The translations under genes and the position numbers were made by a program. The notes beneath the pieces are model-generated. The model was not told the origin of the DNA and made no database searches. It saw only the letters and a list, made by a program, of their open reading frames with translations. This document shows, in pieces, positions 24,165 through 36,212 of a DNA stretch of 64,000 nucleotides (within the stretch, counting starts at the first letter, position 1; each line of letters starts with the position of its first letter). Origin of the DNA: Vespa crabro (Eukaryota > Arthropoda > Insecta > Hymenoptera > Vespidae); the NCBI RefSeq assembly GCF_910589235.1, contig NC_060955.1:6297694-6361693 (forward strand). Reading direction: 5' to 3'.

Positions 24165-25514
24165 ACCGGCTACGACCCAGCTTTCACGATATCGTCACAC
24201 AACAACGAGAACGATCTTCGTCTCTTCCTCGACGTACGCAAGCTCGTGCTCGCAAGCTTCCTGCTCGCAAGCTCGTGCTTACGACTCGTTCAAAGGCAAA
24301 ATAGCCCTTTAACGTTGTTACGTTAAAAACACGTACGTTTATCACGTTCAAGCATGATCTTCCCTTCTTCTTCCTCTTCCTCTTTCTCCTTCTCTTCCTC
24401 TTCCTCCTCTTTCTCTTCCTCTTCCTCTTTTTTATCACTTCCCGAGCTTTCTCGAGCTTTAATTTCAGACAGAAGAACTTTTCCTTTTCACTCGGTAATA
24501 GTTACCTACACAAAAATGATGATCACACGACGATGACGTTGATGACAATGACGACTACGAGAGGGTGCAAGAACAAGCAAAGATAGAAAAGGCCGAGGAC
24601 GGCGACCTTTTTGTTAGCAACACCGATCGAAACGACGACGATCACCGACTGGATGTTCACAATCCTGGAAGGCCAAATGCTCTACCGCCGATGAAATCCT
24701 ACGCATGCGTTCAAACACACTAAACAAATTCCGCATGCTCGACGTTTATCCGAGGCTCCACCTCGTAATACAAACAAGTAACGCTTTCAAATTTACCCCT
24801 TATCTATTTCTTCTCTTTCCTTTGGTTTATATTCTGTATCTATATTTTCAAAAAATGATCCGCAAACGGTAAAATACTCAAAATAATAAGGAATCATTGT
24901 GAGAACTTTGCTACATATTATACGTCGTAAAACAAATAGATAACATTGATCTTCCTATTATTTACCGATCACAAAAATTGTTATATTTTAGATTGTACAA
25001 AAGAAAATCACAAGATGCAGTGACGATTTATTTCTTTGTTAATCGAATGTAAATTAATATCGGTCGAAAACTTATATAGGTATGTAAATTCACAAACCTA
25101 AAGACTAGGAAATAGATGAGGGAAATAGATGAGGAAATAGATGCAAGTTAATGAACATATCGCGTCAGTCTCATTCTCGAACCTATTTCCAGCAACGAAA
25201 CAGAAATAGTCATGTCCATATATCTCCGAATGAGTTATATATGTTATCTATATGTTTGTGTGTGTGTGTACGTCTTTCTCTCTCTCTCTTCCCTTTCCCT
25301 CTCTCTTTACACGATGGTTCCAATTATATTTCGAATTCGCGAGAATTACATTGTTCATTAAGATTAAGGTTAATGCAATTTCCTAAACGAAATAGAGGAC
25401 AGAGAATAATTTCCATCGCGTCCAATTCCATTTGAAATTCGCGCAATTTCTTCAAATATGAAATATCGAAGAGTCGATGAAAAACGAACGCGTTCGAATC
25501 TACCTGTTTATATA

Positions 25515-25577
<63 letters not shown>

Positions 25578-26385
25578 ATAGACTCACGAAAGAATAGTTA
25601 TTTTCATTCGTTTTCGAGGTAAAGGTCTTTGGCACGCTTATACGGTGCCCGGCTGGAAACAATTAACAAAATTTATGTTACACGTTCGATATTAAAAAAA
25701 TTATTCAAATCGTTTTTACGATAAAACGAAATATTGTTACTACGCGAAATTTGTTTCAACATAAAAATGATGGTATATATCGTATGACGTTAAATGAAAT
25801 CACTGTGTTAACGAGTTTAATTAATAGATTACTTTCTATTAATTATTCTAATAAAAAATCTATTTATTTTTTATATGAGACATTATTTGTTTAAATAAGA
25901 AAAACGTGCTGTGAAAATAAGGTCGTACGTTTGTATCCACATATACGTATATACATACATGCAATAAGGATTATTAACCAAAAGGAATTAGCTTATGATG
26001 AATATAAATCCGATGAGTTACACAACAAAGGAAAAAATATCATCGAAGTCGTAAATAATCGAAGTAAAACTATTAATATCATGAAGACACCTTGTTCGTT
26101 AAAAATCGTAAAAATTTCACCGCCAAGATGTAACACGTACCGACAAGCACTATTTTTCCCGCGATCTTCTTTTAAAAATTTTTCAAACTCAACTCATTCG
26201 ATGATTTCCCAATCTTTTTCGAAATGTAAAGTCGTTCGTTAAAATCGATCGTGGCTGATGAGCACTCGAACGATTCGATTCTTTTTTCTTGTCTCTCGAT
26301 GGACAAGCCGCCAAGAAAAAAAGAAAACGTCGAAGCTCGAAGAACTCTGGTGGAACACGAATGCCAGAAAGAGAGAAAGAGAAAG

Positions 26386-26427
<42 letters not shown>

Positions 26428-27278
26428 GAGAGCGGGTCTCTTTAGCTATTTTCGTCTTCGAGCCAAGCCACCCCGCTTTAGCCCCCTCGCATCGAATCAC
26501 AACGACCAATCTCTTCTTCTCTCGAAAAAGACTTGCTAAAGATGAAAACGTTCTCTTCGGCGCCATCATCTAAAAATTCTTTTTCGTCCTTCTATTTACC
26601 TGACTCTGTCACTCATGTCACTCATGTCACTCATTAGATTAAAATTTCCAAATTTCATTTATCTATCCTTTAACAAATTTTTTGAATTTTTTTTTTCTTT
26701 TGAAAATCTTAATTTCTTACCTTTTACCTTTTATAATTTTGTACTGTCGTCTTAAGTAATCGTATCTCTTCTCTGACGAAAAGTAAAATTCGAAAGATCT
26801 AGTTGAAATATATTTTAATTCAAGCCAAGAAAATAAATGATCTAATATCTGAAATAAATAAAAATCCTATTTAGATGAGTTCCAGTCAGAATTGAATTCT
26901 TAAATAAGCGAGATTTAATTAATCTTTTTAATATTGCACATTCGGCATTTAATTAAATTATGATTATTTCCTCTATTCTCGAAGTATTAATACATTTATT
27001 AATATATCGTGTATTTTTAACTAAATCATTGAAGATTGTAGAAATATTGAAACATATTTATTTTACATAGATTGTGTATCAATTTATTTTGCAATTCTAG
27101 AATTATCCAATAAGAAAACAGACATATTGCGCGCTCTTACTGTAAGTACTGTAACTTGTTTTATTATGAGATCAACCTGAAGCAATCTTTGTAACATTTA
27201 GAGGAACAATATATCGAAATATTTTGTTTATTTATTATCTCTTTTTACACGATTTATTAGAAAGTTCTCTACGTTGAC
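24165..27278. other. Intergenic region between divergent RyR and EMC6
   Basis: About 3.1 kb separating two divergently oriented start codons, so it should contain both promoters. It holds a (TCTTCC)-type pyrimidine tract at about 24357-24430, (TA)n at 25528-25567 and (GA)n at 26388-26424. No conserved coding segment was seen; the open frames here are low-complexity translations. Confidence 0.6.
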
Positions 27279-28063
27279 ATGTTGGGAAAGATTAAAACAA
27301 AACAAGAAAAAGGAGGTTAGGTATTCATATAATTATTTTTAATGTAATATGTCTTTATCTTTTGACGTGAAAGACAATGTAGAGGTTATGTTCTCTATGA
27401 AACTTTAATATCCTGACATAGCATTGTTTACAAATTTTTTTAAACTGTAAAATATAAATACATTCATTGAATAATTTATATATAAATTATATTTTTTACA
27501 GAAATTATTGCGTACAGTGAGACAGCTGTTATGAACAATGCTGCTGTTGTTGAATATTGCAGAATATCTATGGCAGCATTATCAGGAGGTACAGCTGGAT
27601 TATTAGGTTTAACTGGACTATATGGTTTTGGTTTTTATATCTTTGCAGTTTTTGGATTATGGGTAATATATAATATAAGTTGGATTGTGTATTTTGTAAA
27701 TATTGAGTTTGCTATCCTTATCCAATAAATATGATATTGTTCTATAGGCGATGTTACTTTTAAAAGCTGGAGGACAATGGAAAAAATACTTTATTAGTAG
27801 AAGAAACCTTTTAACCAGTGGATTTTTTGGAGGACTTTTTGTATCCTTTACTATTTGTGCTATATATATATGTATTTATAATTCATGTTTTCCTTAATAG
27901 AATTTTTTTCATCATTGCTTACTTGAATTCTATATTAGACATACGTATTATTTTGGACGTATCCTTCCGTAATTTATAAATTTATATTTTTGTTTTTTTA
28001 TAAATTTATTTTCCTTAAATTAAATTAATCAGTTTCCTATATGGTATGGTTCATGTCTACTGA
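27279..28063 (+). CDS. EMC6: ER membrane protein complex subunit 6
   Basis: Small multi-pass subunit of the ER membrane protein insertase complex. Exons: 27279-27315, 27502-27662, 27748-27840, 27939-27958, 28033-28063, giving 113 residues (vertebrate form 110). The start begins MLGKIKTKQEKG. Core strings AAVVEYCRISMAALSGGTAG and LLGLTGLYGFGFY match the family, followed by LLLKAGGQWKKYFISRRNLL and the C-terminal YVLFWTFLYGMVHVY. Hydrophobic helices fall at about residues 35-65 and in the last 25 residues. Exon 4 is only 20 bases. EMC6 converges with the transporter gene downstream. Confidence 0.95.
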
Positions 28064-28742
28064 AAAAAAGATATATTAAATATACATATTTTATAATGAA
28101 ATGATTGAATAACAATATGATAGATCGTTAAAGATAATATATGTACATAGCCAAGTTAGAAATATTGCTGAAAGCATAACAAAATATTGCGTGATAAATT
28201 ATGAACTTTGGCATTTGTATAAAACAAATTTGTAAAGTAATAACACTGATTTTATTTACATTCCACATTAAAGTAATGAAAAGTTAAAAAAGTAGAGAGA
28301 GAATTACAGTAAAATGTAATCAAATATTTATTTACCCTGTAGTACACATACAATAAATGATCATTATTTTATATGTAAAGCCAATCCTTAAATTCAGTTA
28401 AAGATCAAAAGATATATATATATATAATTAATCTACATGTCCAAAGATTATATTAAGTCTTAGAGTGATTCGAAAAATAGTCAATTTTGAAATTGTAATA
28501 AAAATGTTTTATAATAACATTTTTTTCAAAACAAAACCTTATGCTTTTTCTTTATTACTTATAACGACAATAGAAGATACTAAAATTATAAATGAAAGCA
28601 GAAGGTGTTTTACTATAGCGATAAAAGATATAATAAAATTAATTACTTATGTACATTATAAATTTTATAACAATGCCTATATATTAGAATATAGATAAAC
28701 AAATATTTTGAAAAATATCTTCATAAGAAAATCGTGTCTGTT
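28064..28742. other. Convergent intergenic gap, EMC6 / SLC1 transporter
   Basis: Contains the 3' UTRs of both genes; an AATAAA lies near 28351. One plus-strand open frame at 28465-28698 is AT-driven with no recognisable domain and is not called as a gene. Confidence 0.6.
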
Positions 28743-30193
28743 TCAAATTTTTGTCTCGGAAATTTGTTGATCGTCCGATATGATTTCTTCCGGACATTTC
28801 TCTGATGTATCTTTCAATAATAAACCTGTTTCAAGTTTTTGCAACCTTTCTTCATCCATTTTCTCGAGCTCTGTTTTGCTTAGATGATAAACTATACCCG
28901 CTCCATATCCATCGCCTAATACATTAATAGAAGTTCTGATTCGATCTCTGAAAGTAAAATAAGTGCGTGATAGAACGATATGTTGATATAACTCAGAATA
29001 TTCAGAAATTTTAAAAGCACGTAAGAAGAATGTATAAGTAACTTACAATATCCAATCTGTGGCAAGAAGTAAAGAAATATCGTCCGTAGGTAAACCAAGA
29101 GTCGTCGATATCAATAATATGCTAATCACAGCGGGATTGGGTATACTTGATGCTCCTATGCTAGCTAAGGTTGCCGTCAAGCTACGAATAATAATAAACA
29201 TGGATATAGAAAAGAATTACACCTGTATTCTAAATAAAAATATAAATAAAAGCTATATGCTTATCGATTTTTCACCTGACTGTTATAATTTCACTGATAC
29301 CCAACGGTAATGCATTTATCTGTGCAATAAATATTGCACTTACAGCTTCATAAAGTGCAGTTCCGTCCAAATTTACAATAGCTCCTACCGACAGAACGAG
29401 CCGTGTAATACGTGGATCAATCTTATTGTTTTCTTCGATACATTGGAAAGTAATAGGCAAGGTAACAGTACTGAAAGTGAAGAGATCACACTATTTTAAA
29501 TCTATAAATGTTACATTCAAATCGTTTAATAATTTCCATTACCTCGATGCAGTTCCCAAAGCTGTAATCCACGCCTGTATCATACCTCTAAAGAAAACAG
29601 CAGGATTTTTGCGAGTTAATAGCCAAAAGATCATTGGTAACGTGATTATTCCGTGTATCAATAAACCTAATATAACAGTGATCATAAACAATCCCAACAT
29701 TTGTGCAGTCGCAACAAGATTTACGATAGACATTATTTTCCCTGCTATTAAGCACATTATTCCAAACGGAGACAACCTAAATGGAAGAAAAAAAAATATA
29801 GAACCAATAATTCAACATTTTCAAACATTTAAGAAAGGTTTTTATCTTACCCACCAGATGATAATAATGCTGACAAACTTCATTACGATTTCGTTGAGTA
29901 CGACAAAGAAATCTACCATAAGTTTTCCCTTTGGTCCTAACTGTCCTACGATAATACCGAAAGTTATGCAAAATATGATCAAACCCATAATGTTCATCCC
30001 ATCTTTGTATACCAATATTGGTTCCAAAACATGATCGCTCTGATTCATGTTTACAGTAATTATCACTTTTTTCTTGATGTACGAAGTTTGAACCTGTTGG
30101 AAACAGGCTTGCACCAAATTTTCCGGTATCATATTTCTGCATATCGAATTAATAAAATAACAACATCAAGGTATTTTGTTATTTCGTTTTCTG

Positions 30194-30241
<48 letters not shown>

Positions 30242-31230
30242 CAATGACCGTGATATTTCTACCTGACAATATCCAGTAAGAGATCGAGCGTTGAGAATTT
30301 TGGCTCTTCCATTGCCGGAGTAATTATAATGTTTTTTATTCTTGGATCACCAGGATGAATCGTCAAAACCAACGTGATACCAATAATAGTAGCGAGAATA
30401 GTTGTGACGGTATAATACGTAAGAGTCCTAAAGCCAATTCTCCCAAAACTTCTAACATCTAGCTGAGCCATTGCTATAAGAAAAAAAAAGACATTTCGAC
30501 TGAAAAGATTTTTCTTAAAATTTTCACGGTTTCTAGGTAATCTATAATTACCCGTAATAAGTGAAGAAGTAACGAGTGGTAAGATGAATATTTTCAACAA
30601 ACGCATAAGGATCTCTCCTGGAAAGTTGATGAGCATTATTGACTGGGGCGTTAGATCAAGCAATCGACCTAGAAAACCAAGACTCGACCCGGCAAGAACA
30701 GCGGCGATAGTTAAGATGAGGAGCATGTTTTTATCCATCCAATCAACCACCTACAGCCACGATTAAATGTTACGTCAAGTAATGTTACAGAGACATACTG
30801 CTTGAATAAATTGACCAGTAAGATCATCTTCGTTATAAGACATGAAGAATTTGTTTATCTTTTAAATAGTTGTAAAAATTAATTTTTACAATTAATTCGA
30901 CGAAGAAAATAATTTATGTGTACAAAGTATAAAGGCCATGATAAAAATATTTTAATTATATATTTATATTCAATTCGATTACCAACCGCCTGTAATCTGT
31001 CCAGAGGTGTGACCTCTACTCGTTGTTTGCTTTCAATCTCGCTCTCGGACGACATCTTCTCTATCTGTTCGGTTGCTGATCTATAAAATTTTACCAAGTA
31101 AAAAATAGTTCGGAAATTGTTATTAATGCTTGTAACAAGTATTTTACGTATGGCCTTCTTTAGCCGATGGCATGGAAGATCCGCGGAAAACTGTAACGAT
31201 AGCAAAAAATCTCTGTCTCAGCGACATCAT
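28743..31230 (-). CDS. Excitatory amino acid transporter (SLC1 family)
   Basis: Sodium-coupled glutamate/aspartate-type transporter of the plasma membrane. Exons: 31148-31230, 30987-31080, 30552-30750, 30263-30473, 29855-30136, 29543-29776, 29276-29470, 29047-29181, 28743-28947; 545 residues. I chose the upstream MMSLRQRFF start; a second start MSSESEIES (31053-31055) is in frame. Landmarks: FPGEILMRLLKIFILPLVTSS, AMAQLD, FGIIVGQLGPKGK, LSPFGIMCLIAGKI, GTASSTVTLPITFQ (HP1), VNLDGTALYEAVSAIFIAQI, SIGASSIPN (HP2), GLPTDDISLLLATDWILDRIRT and NVLGDG. The substrate Arg of the DRxRT motif is present. The fifth exon uses a GTGGGT donor. Departures from consensus are Leu for Met in NMDGT and an altered HP2 tip. 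Which EAAT paralogue it is cannot be settled by eye. Confidence 0.93.
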
Positions 31231-32145
31231 TTAAATCTCGAACATACACAGCTTCAGGAGTCCTTCAGTATTCTATCTCTGGATACTGGGAACTTTGTTG
31301 ATATCATTCCGTTTTTTGCATCACTGTAACATATTCTTTGTAAACGATGATGATCGTTCTCCCTGTAATCACGATCAACAACTGTAATAACGTGCAAGAC
31401 GTTAGACATGATAATTAATTTTTTAATATTTTTCAAATGTTTCACTAGATCGATATTCGTAAATCCAATAACACTTTTCCTTTAAAATAATAAATTTATT
31501 TAAGAAATTGAGAAGAATTGAGAAGAAAGGTGATCGAAAAACAGTGTTTCATCTCGGAACACAAATAATTATTTACGATTCTTTTTTATAATCGGATTTA
31601 GTAGATAGTAGACGATTCGAATCCTTTGATAAGATCGTTAAAATCAAAGCGTCGATTTATCAAACGCACAGCTGCAGAATCACTGCACCACTGTGCATTC
31701 CATATCAAATTTTGATAAAATTTTAAAAAATGACATATGTATATTGACTTGCGAATACATACATAGATCTTTTATGCACGATGAATTGCGAACTGAGAAG
31801 CTTATGAGAGAAAACTTCGGTTTCGCTAGATATTGCGACGTTGAGATCTACAATCAGACAGATAATATGTTCCATCCAGGAAGCCGATTAGAGCTTCAAT
31901 AGCTAGCTGAGCTAGAGAGGGACAAAGTGGGAGTGGTGTTCACAGGAAGAAGGTACTCATGAGACCAGGTCACATGGCACTGAATGAACCGAAGGGAGCA
32001 AAGGTGATTGCATTTCGATTGACATAAGACAAATTATATAAAAACATACAAATTTCTACCATTTTGAAAATTGCCGTTTAAAAATCCAATTTACTACTAG
32101 ATTCAACAATGTTTCAATAATTTGTTCGTTCTTTTTAAAAATGAG

Positions 32146-32203
<58 letters not shown>

Positions 32204-33483
32204 AGCATTATGATAAAAACAAGTAAATATCTTTTAATCAAAATACAATACAATGAAAACTTACACTGAAATTACGAACGTTCAAAAAACTTACGTAGTA
32301 CTATTAACATTAAGTCTCTTTCAAGGCTTGAACGTCCCTAAATAATGAGGACAGTTAAAGCGAGATGAGAAATTACGCAAACATACATGATCACGGATAT
32401 GATAATAGCTGCAATACGAGTGCACGTTACAATTAATATATATTATAAAATAAGATTTTTCTTTTTTCTCCTATATCACCAATTACTGAGCGAAGGATCG
32501 AAAATGTTACTTCTTATATTTTTCAGTAAAAAATTGTAAAATAGCAAATAGATAAATTCATTGTAATTACTTATGAATTATGTTTTTATTCCTTTTTTTC
32601 TTCAATATTTTTGTTTTTTTCTTCAATATTTTAAGTTTTGACGATAAAAGTATGAAAAAAAGAATCATTAAGATGAAAGAAGAACTAAGAATAGATACAT
32701 GATTCTAATCGATTAACAGCTTAGTTTGATGAAATAATTATTTTCGACTTACATTTCGATTTCAATAAATGATGACATTAATTCGAATGCTATCAAATCT
32801 ATATATATAATTATTTTTGACATATATAGGATATAACCATTTGTAAGACCCCTTTGTATATTCATTGGGAAATAATCTAATTCCTCTAGTAATAGCTTCT
32901 ATGGGTGACTATATATAGACCAGCATTGAGTCTACAATAGGTTATGCGGTTAAGTATATTACTTTGACAAATAAATTTTTCTTTGGTTATATCTTATATT
33001 TACGAATATATTTTTTATAATCACGAAAAGATAAGAGAATTTTGTTTAAAAATAAAAATCATTATTTGTATTTCAATTCAGATTTCAATTTTCATATCGA
33101 ATATTTTTTTCGAAATATTCAAACGAATATTCGAAAAAAATTATTGTTTTGTGCGGTGTAACGCTATTGGTAAAAATTCAAAATAATAAAAGACGATTGG
33201 TTAGTATCCTTGAAGCATTTCGAAAATTTTATTTTGCACAATACGTGTACAATTTATTTGTCTTTTATATACAGATCTGTATATTACGATGTGTATTCAA
33301 ATATAAATCTATTATAAGTCATTTATTCTTATTACGTTGACCTATTTTTGTGAGCGATTTATGATGAGCATTGGAAAAAGAAGGACCAATCATTGGCGTG
33401 GAATTTATCATTAGGTATTTCTGTTTAAAAAGTCAACTGTGTATATTGTGCTCGAAAGAAGTATCATTAGTTAGTAAATAAAC
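31231..33483. other. Intergenic region between divergent SLC1 transporter and LSm10
   Basis: About 2.2 kb, presumably holding both promoters. A (TA)n tract lies at 32151-32196. No supported gene was seen; the short open frames at 31254-31445, 31693-31902 and 32983-33340 have no domain signature. Confidence 0.6.
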
Positions 33484-34161
33484 ATGTATCAGAATTCTCC
33501 ACGTGAAAAATATTATTTCTACAATAGTTTGTCAATTTTATTAAAAGCTCTCGAAAATAAACAAACGACAATAGACTTGAGAAATGAAGCGTCGGTTTAT
33601 GGTACCATAGAACATGTGGATGCGTACGTGAATTAAAAATCGAATCTTATTTTACTTTCAACTTGTTTGCTATATTTAATATGTATTTTTATAGATATAT
33701 GAATGTCATGATGAAAGACTGTTTATTTACGGATCCAAGAGGCGATAAGTTCCCCTTCGAAATGTTTTTTGTTCAAGCAAGAAACATACGATTTGTGCAA
33801 ATACCACCAAAGGTGAGTTTCTGAACCTGCATTTTCCCGCAATTTTTTTTTCCTTGATTAATATTTGTAAATGGATTGATTGTTAATATAATGTGCTATA
33901 GATATACACATGTTTTCATAATATTACGTATAAAATAAATGATTAACAAGATATTGTTCGTCTTATTAAAGGAGAAGAATCGTTTTAACATTCCGAGGTT
34001 ATGTTTTATAGGAAATAATAGATATTATGTTTTATTTAACAGCCTTTATGATAAAACGTATGCTTCAGACTATTTATATATTGAAAAAAACGAGATACAA
34101 AATTATGTTGAAATATAACAAAGAAACTAATAAGCAAAATAATATGCCAAATAATATATAA
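33484..34161 (+). CDS. LSM10: U7 snRNA-associated Sm-like protein LSm10
   Basis: LSm10 replaces an Sm protein in the U7 snRNP ring, which processes histone pre-mRNA 3' ends. Exons 33484-33623 and 33695-33812 encode MYQNSPREKYYFYNSLSILL, TTIDLRNEASVYGTIEHVDA, YMNVMMKDCLFTDPRG and FEMFFVQARNIRFVQIPPK. This is the Sm fold with LSm10-type strings (TT.DLR.E....G.I..VDA.MN and RN.R.V.IP). A third exon, 34012-34161, follows a TTTTATAG acceptor in the right phase and gives a basic tail of 49 residues to a TAA; its sequence is family-unlike, so it is tentative. If exon 2 is read through instead, translation stops after VSF. Total 135 residues, vertebrate form 123. Confidence 0.8.
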
Positions 34162-34379
34162 TACGGTCTAGTACTTTTCATTTGATTAGATTGGCTATGT
34201 GCTATTTTATTTTCATGTGTACATTTTCAATGCAATCAAATTTTTAATCCATATTCGAACTCAAAGATTGTATCTTTTAGTTGGTTCTAAATACTTTTAG
34301 AAAATATTCATTTATTAGAAACGTCTGTAATATATATTATTACGTCTGTAATAAATAGTTGTAATAATGCTTCGTAGAT

Positions 34380-35858
34380 ATGTTAAAAAATTTGAATTTT
34401 TATCGTAAAAGTTTACAAATTCGATCATTTACAAATAATTTGATGTACGATAAGATAGTGAAACAAAGTTTATTTCGTTTTGTTGATAAGTGTTCTTATT
34501 ACATTAAACGTGTTTCTAATCAAACATTTCCTTGTGTGTCATCTAAAATAAATATGAGTGTCTTCAAAATTTCTGATTATGACTGTATTGGGTTTGATTT
34601 GGATAATACTCTTTTAAAATATAATATAACAAATCTAGTGCATTTAGAATACGAAATATTAGCTAATTATTTGGTGAAAGAAAAAGGATATAGTAGAAAA
34701 TATTTATTAAAGCCATTAAACGACAAGGATCTTGATTTTATGCAGAAGGGCTTATTTTTAGACTTTGATAGGGGAAATATACTTAGAATAAGTCCAGACG
34801 GTAAAATTCATAGAGCTTGTCATGGTAGTAAGTTAATGAGTATAGACAAAATTAAAGAAATATATCCTGAGCAACGATGGCACGTAATGGATATATTTTC
34901 TAATGACATGCTTGCTACTTGGAATGAACCATTGAATATGAAAATGCGGTCTCTGTTGGATTATTTCGATATTCCATCTGCTCTTATTTTTGCTAGAGCA
35001 GTAGATACGTTGGATGAAGAAAATAATAAACCTTTAGATGTATATAATATATGGCCTGATATGTTAAGTGGTTTGATTTGGATGTTTGATCCTAAACATT
35101 TTGAATTAGACGAAGGGCAATTTTTTCCTGCTTTAAAAAAAAATCCAGATAAATATCTACATAAATGCAGTCCAGAAACAATATCTTGGATCCAGGAAAT
35201 GAAGAAAGATAAAATAACTTTCTTAATTACTGGATCAAATGTTGATTTTGTAGAATTAACTGCGACTTATGCTCTTGGGGAAAATTGGAGATCCTTGTTT
35301 GACATTATTGTTTGTTATGCCAAAAAACCAGGATTTTTCATACAAGGGCAGCCCTTTATGACTATAATGAATAATAAAGAAGTTGATATTATATCATGTA
35401 ATGAATTATTAAGAGGCAATGTATATAGTCGTGGGAATTGGAAAGAACTTTTAGAATTTTTTAGTAGAATATCATGTAAACAAAATCCACGGTGCATATA
35501 TATTGGCGATAATCTTATACAAGATATTTATGTACCAAAAGTATATGGTAATTGTGATACAATAGCACTTGTAGAAGAACAAATGTCAGAAGGTATGATT
35601 CATCAATGCTTATCGCATCCTGATGATAAAATTTTAAATTCAACAATTTGGGGATCCTATTTTTGTCTAAAAGATACAGCACTTAATGTAGATTCTATAT
35701 GGGGTTATATAATTAAAAGTTGTTCAGAAATATGCATACCAAGTCTAGATTTGATTACAAAAAATGATGCTCCAGAGTTTTTTACTCCTTTTAATAAAGA
35801 TAAAAAAGATTATAGTGGATATTATCCTGCTGTACCATTAAGTATATCAGATTTTTAA
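34380..35858 (+). CDS. NT5DC1: 5'-nucleotidase domain-containing protein 1-like HAD hydrolase
   Basis: A single-exon 492-residue ORF of the cytosolic 5'-nucleotidase (cN-II-like) HAD family. HAD motif I is GFDLDNTLLKY (nucleophile D73, acid D75, T77); motif II is FLITGSN; a downstream KKPGFF supplies the motif III lysine; motif IV is YIGDNLIQDIY. Other family strings are SRKYLLKPLND, NIWPDML and FFPALKKNPDKYLHKCS. Residues 1-58 before MSVFKISDYD are basic, hydroxylated and nearly acid-free, so they could act as a mitochondrial presequence, or translation could begin at Met59 as in the shorter vertebrate form. AATAAA at 35921 is a likely poly(A) signal. Substrate is unknown for the family. Confidence 0.9.
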   Translation: MLKNLNFYRKSLQIRSFTNNLMYDKIVKQSLFRFVDKCSYYIKRVSNQTFPCVSSKINMSVFKISDYDCIGFDLDNTLLKYNITNLVHLEYEILANYLVKEKGYSRKYLLKPLNDKDLDFMQKGLFLDFDRGNILRISPDGKIHRACHGSKLMSIDKIKEIYPEQRWHVMDIFSNDMLATWNEPLNMKMRSLLDYFDIPSALIFARAVDTLDEENNKPLDVYNIWPDMLSGLIWMFDPKHFELDEGQFFPALKKNPDKYLHKCSPETISWIQEMKKDKITFLITGSNVDFVELTATYALGENWRSLFDIIVCYAKKPGFFIQGQPFMTIMNNKEVDIISCNELLRGNVYSRGNWKELLEFFSRISCKQNPRCIYIGDNLIQDIYVPKVYGNCDTIALVEEQMSEGMIHQCLSHPDDKILNSTIWGSYFCLKDTALNVDSIWGYIIKSCSEICIPSLDLITKNDAPEFFTPFNKDKKDYSGYYPAVPLSISDF

Positions 35859-35990
35859 TTTACTGAATATACTTGGATAATTTGCAAATTTTATAATAAT
35901 AGGTAACTATAACTTTAAGGAATAAATAGTCATATATAATATTATTGATCATCTTTTCTATTTTTCATAGTTTTAGGAAACATATCAAAT

Positions 35991-36212
35991 ATGACGATAC
36001 TTCTATGCTTATATAAATTTAAGGTACGCATTATACCAGCTATCAAGGATCAGCTACAGCAATTAAATCAATGCAAAAGCAATAGGAAAGATACAAAACG
36101 TACTTTTAAAGAAAAACGTGTCCAATTAAGGCAACAAGAAGGAGTATTAGCTGTACAAAATATGTTAGAAACCAAGAAAGCCAAGGAGCCTAAAAATAGT
36201 AAAGATGAATAA
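35991..36212 (+). CDS. Small basic coiled-coil-like ORF, unidentified
   Basis: A 73-residue ORF starting MTILLCLYKFKV. A short hydrophobic N terminus is followed by a charged, Gln/Lys/Arg-rich stretch (AIKDQLQQLNQCKSNRKDTK, EKRVQLRQQEGVLAVQNMLE) that looks helical, ending KEPKNSKDE. It lies 133 bases after NT5DC1 on the same strand, downstream of the latter's AATAAA. Base composition is more coding-like than the surroundings. I do not recognise the family; it may be the last exon of a larger transcript, since TTTTCATAG just upstream resembles an acceptor. Confidence 0.4.
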   Translation: MTILLCLYKFKVRIIPAIKDQLQQLNQCKSNRKDTKRTFKEKRVQLRQQEGVLAVQNMLETKKAKEPKNSKDE

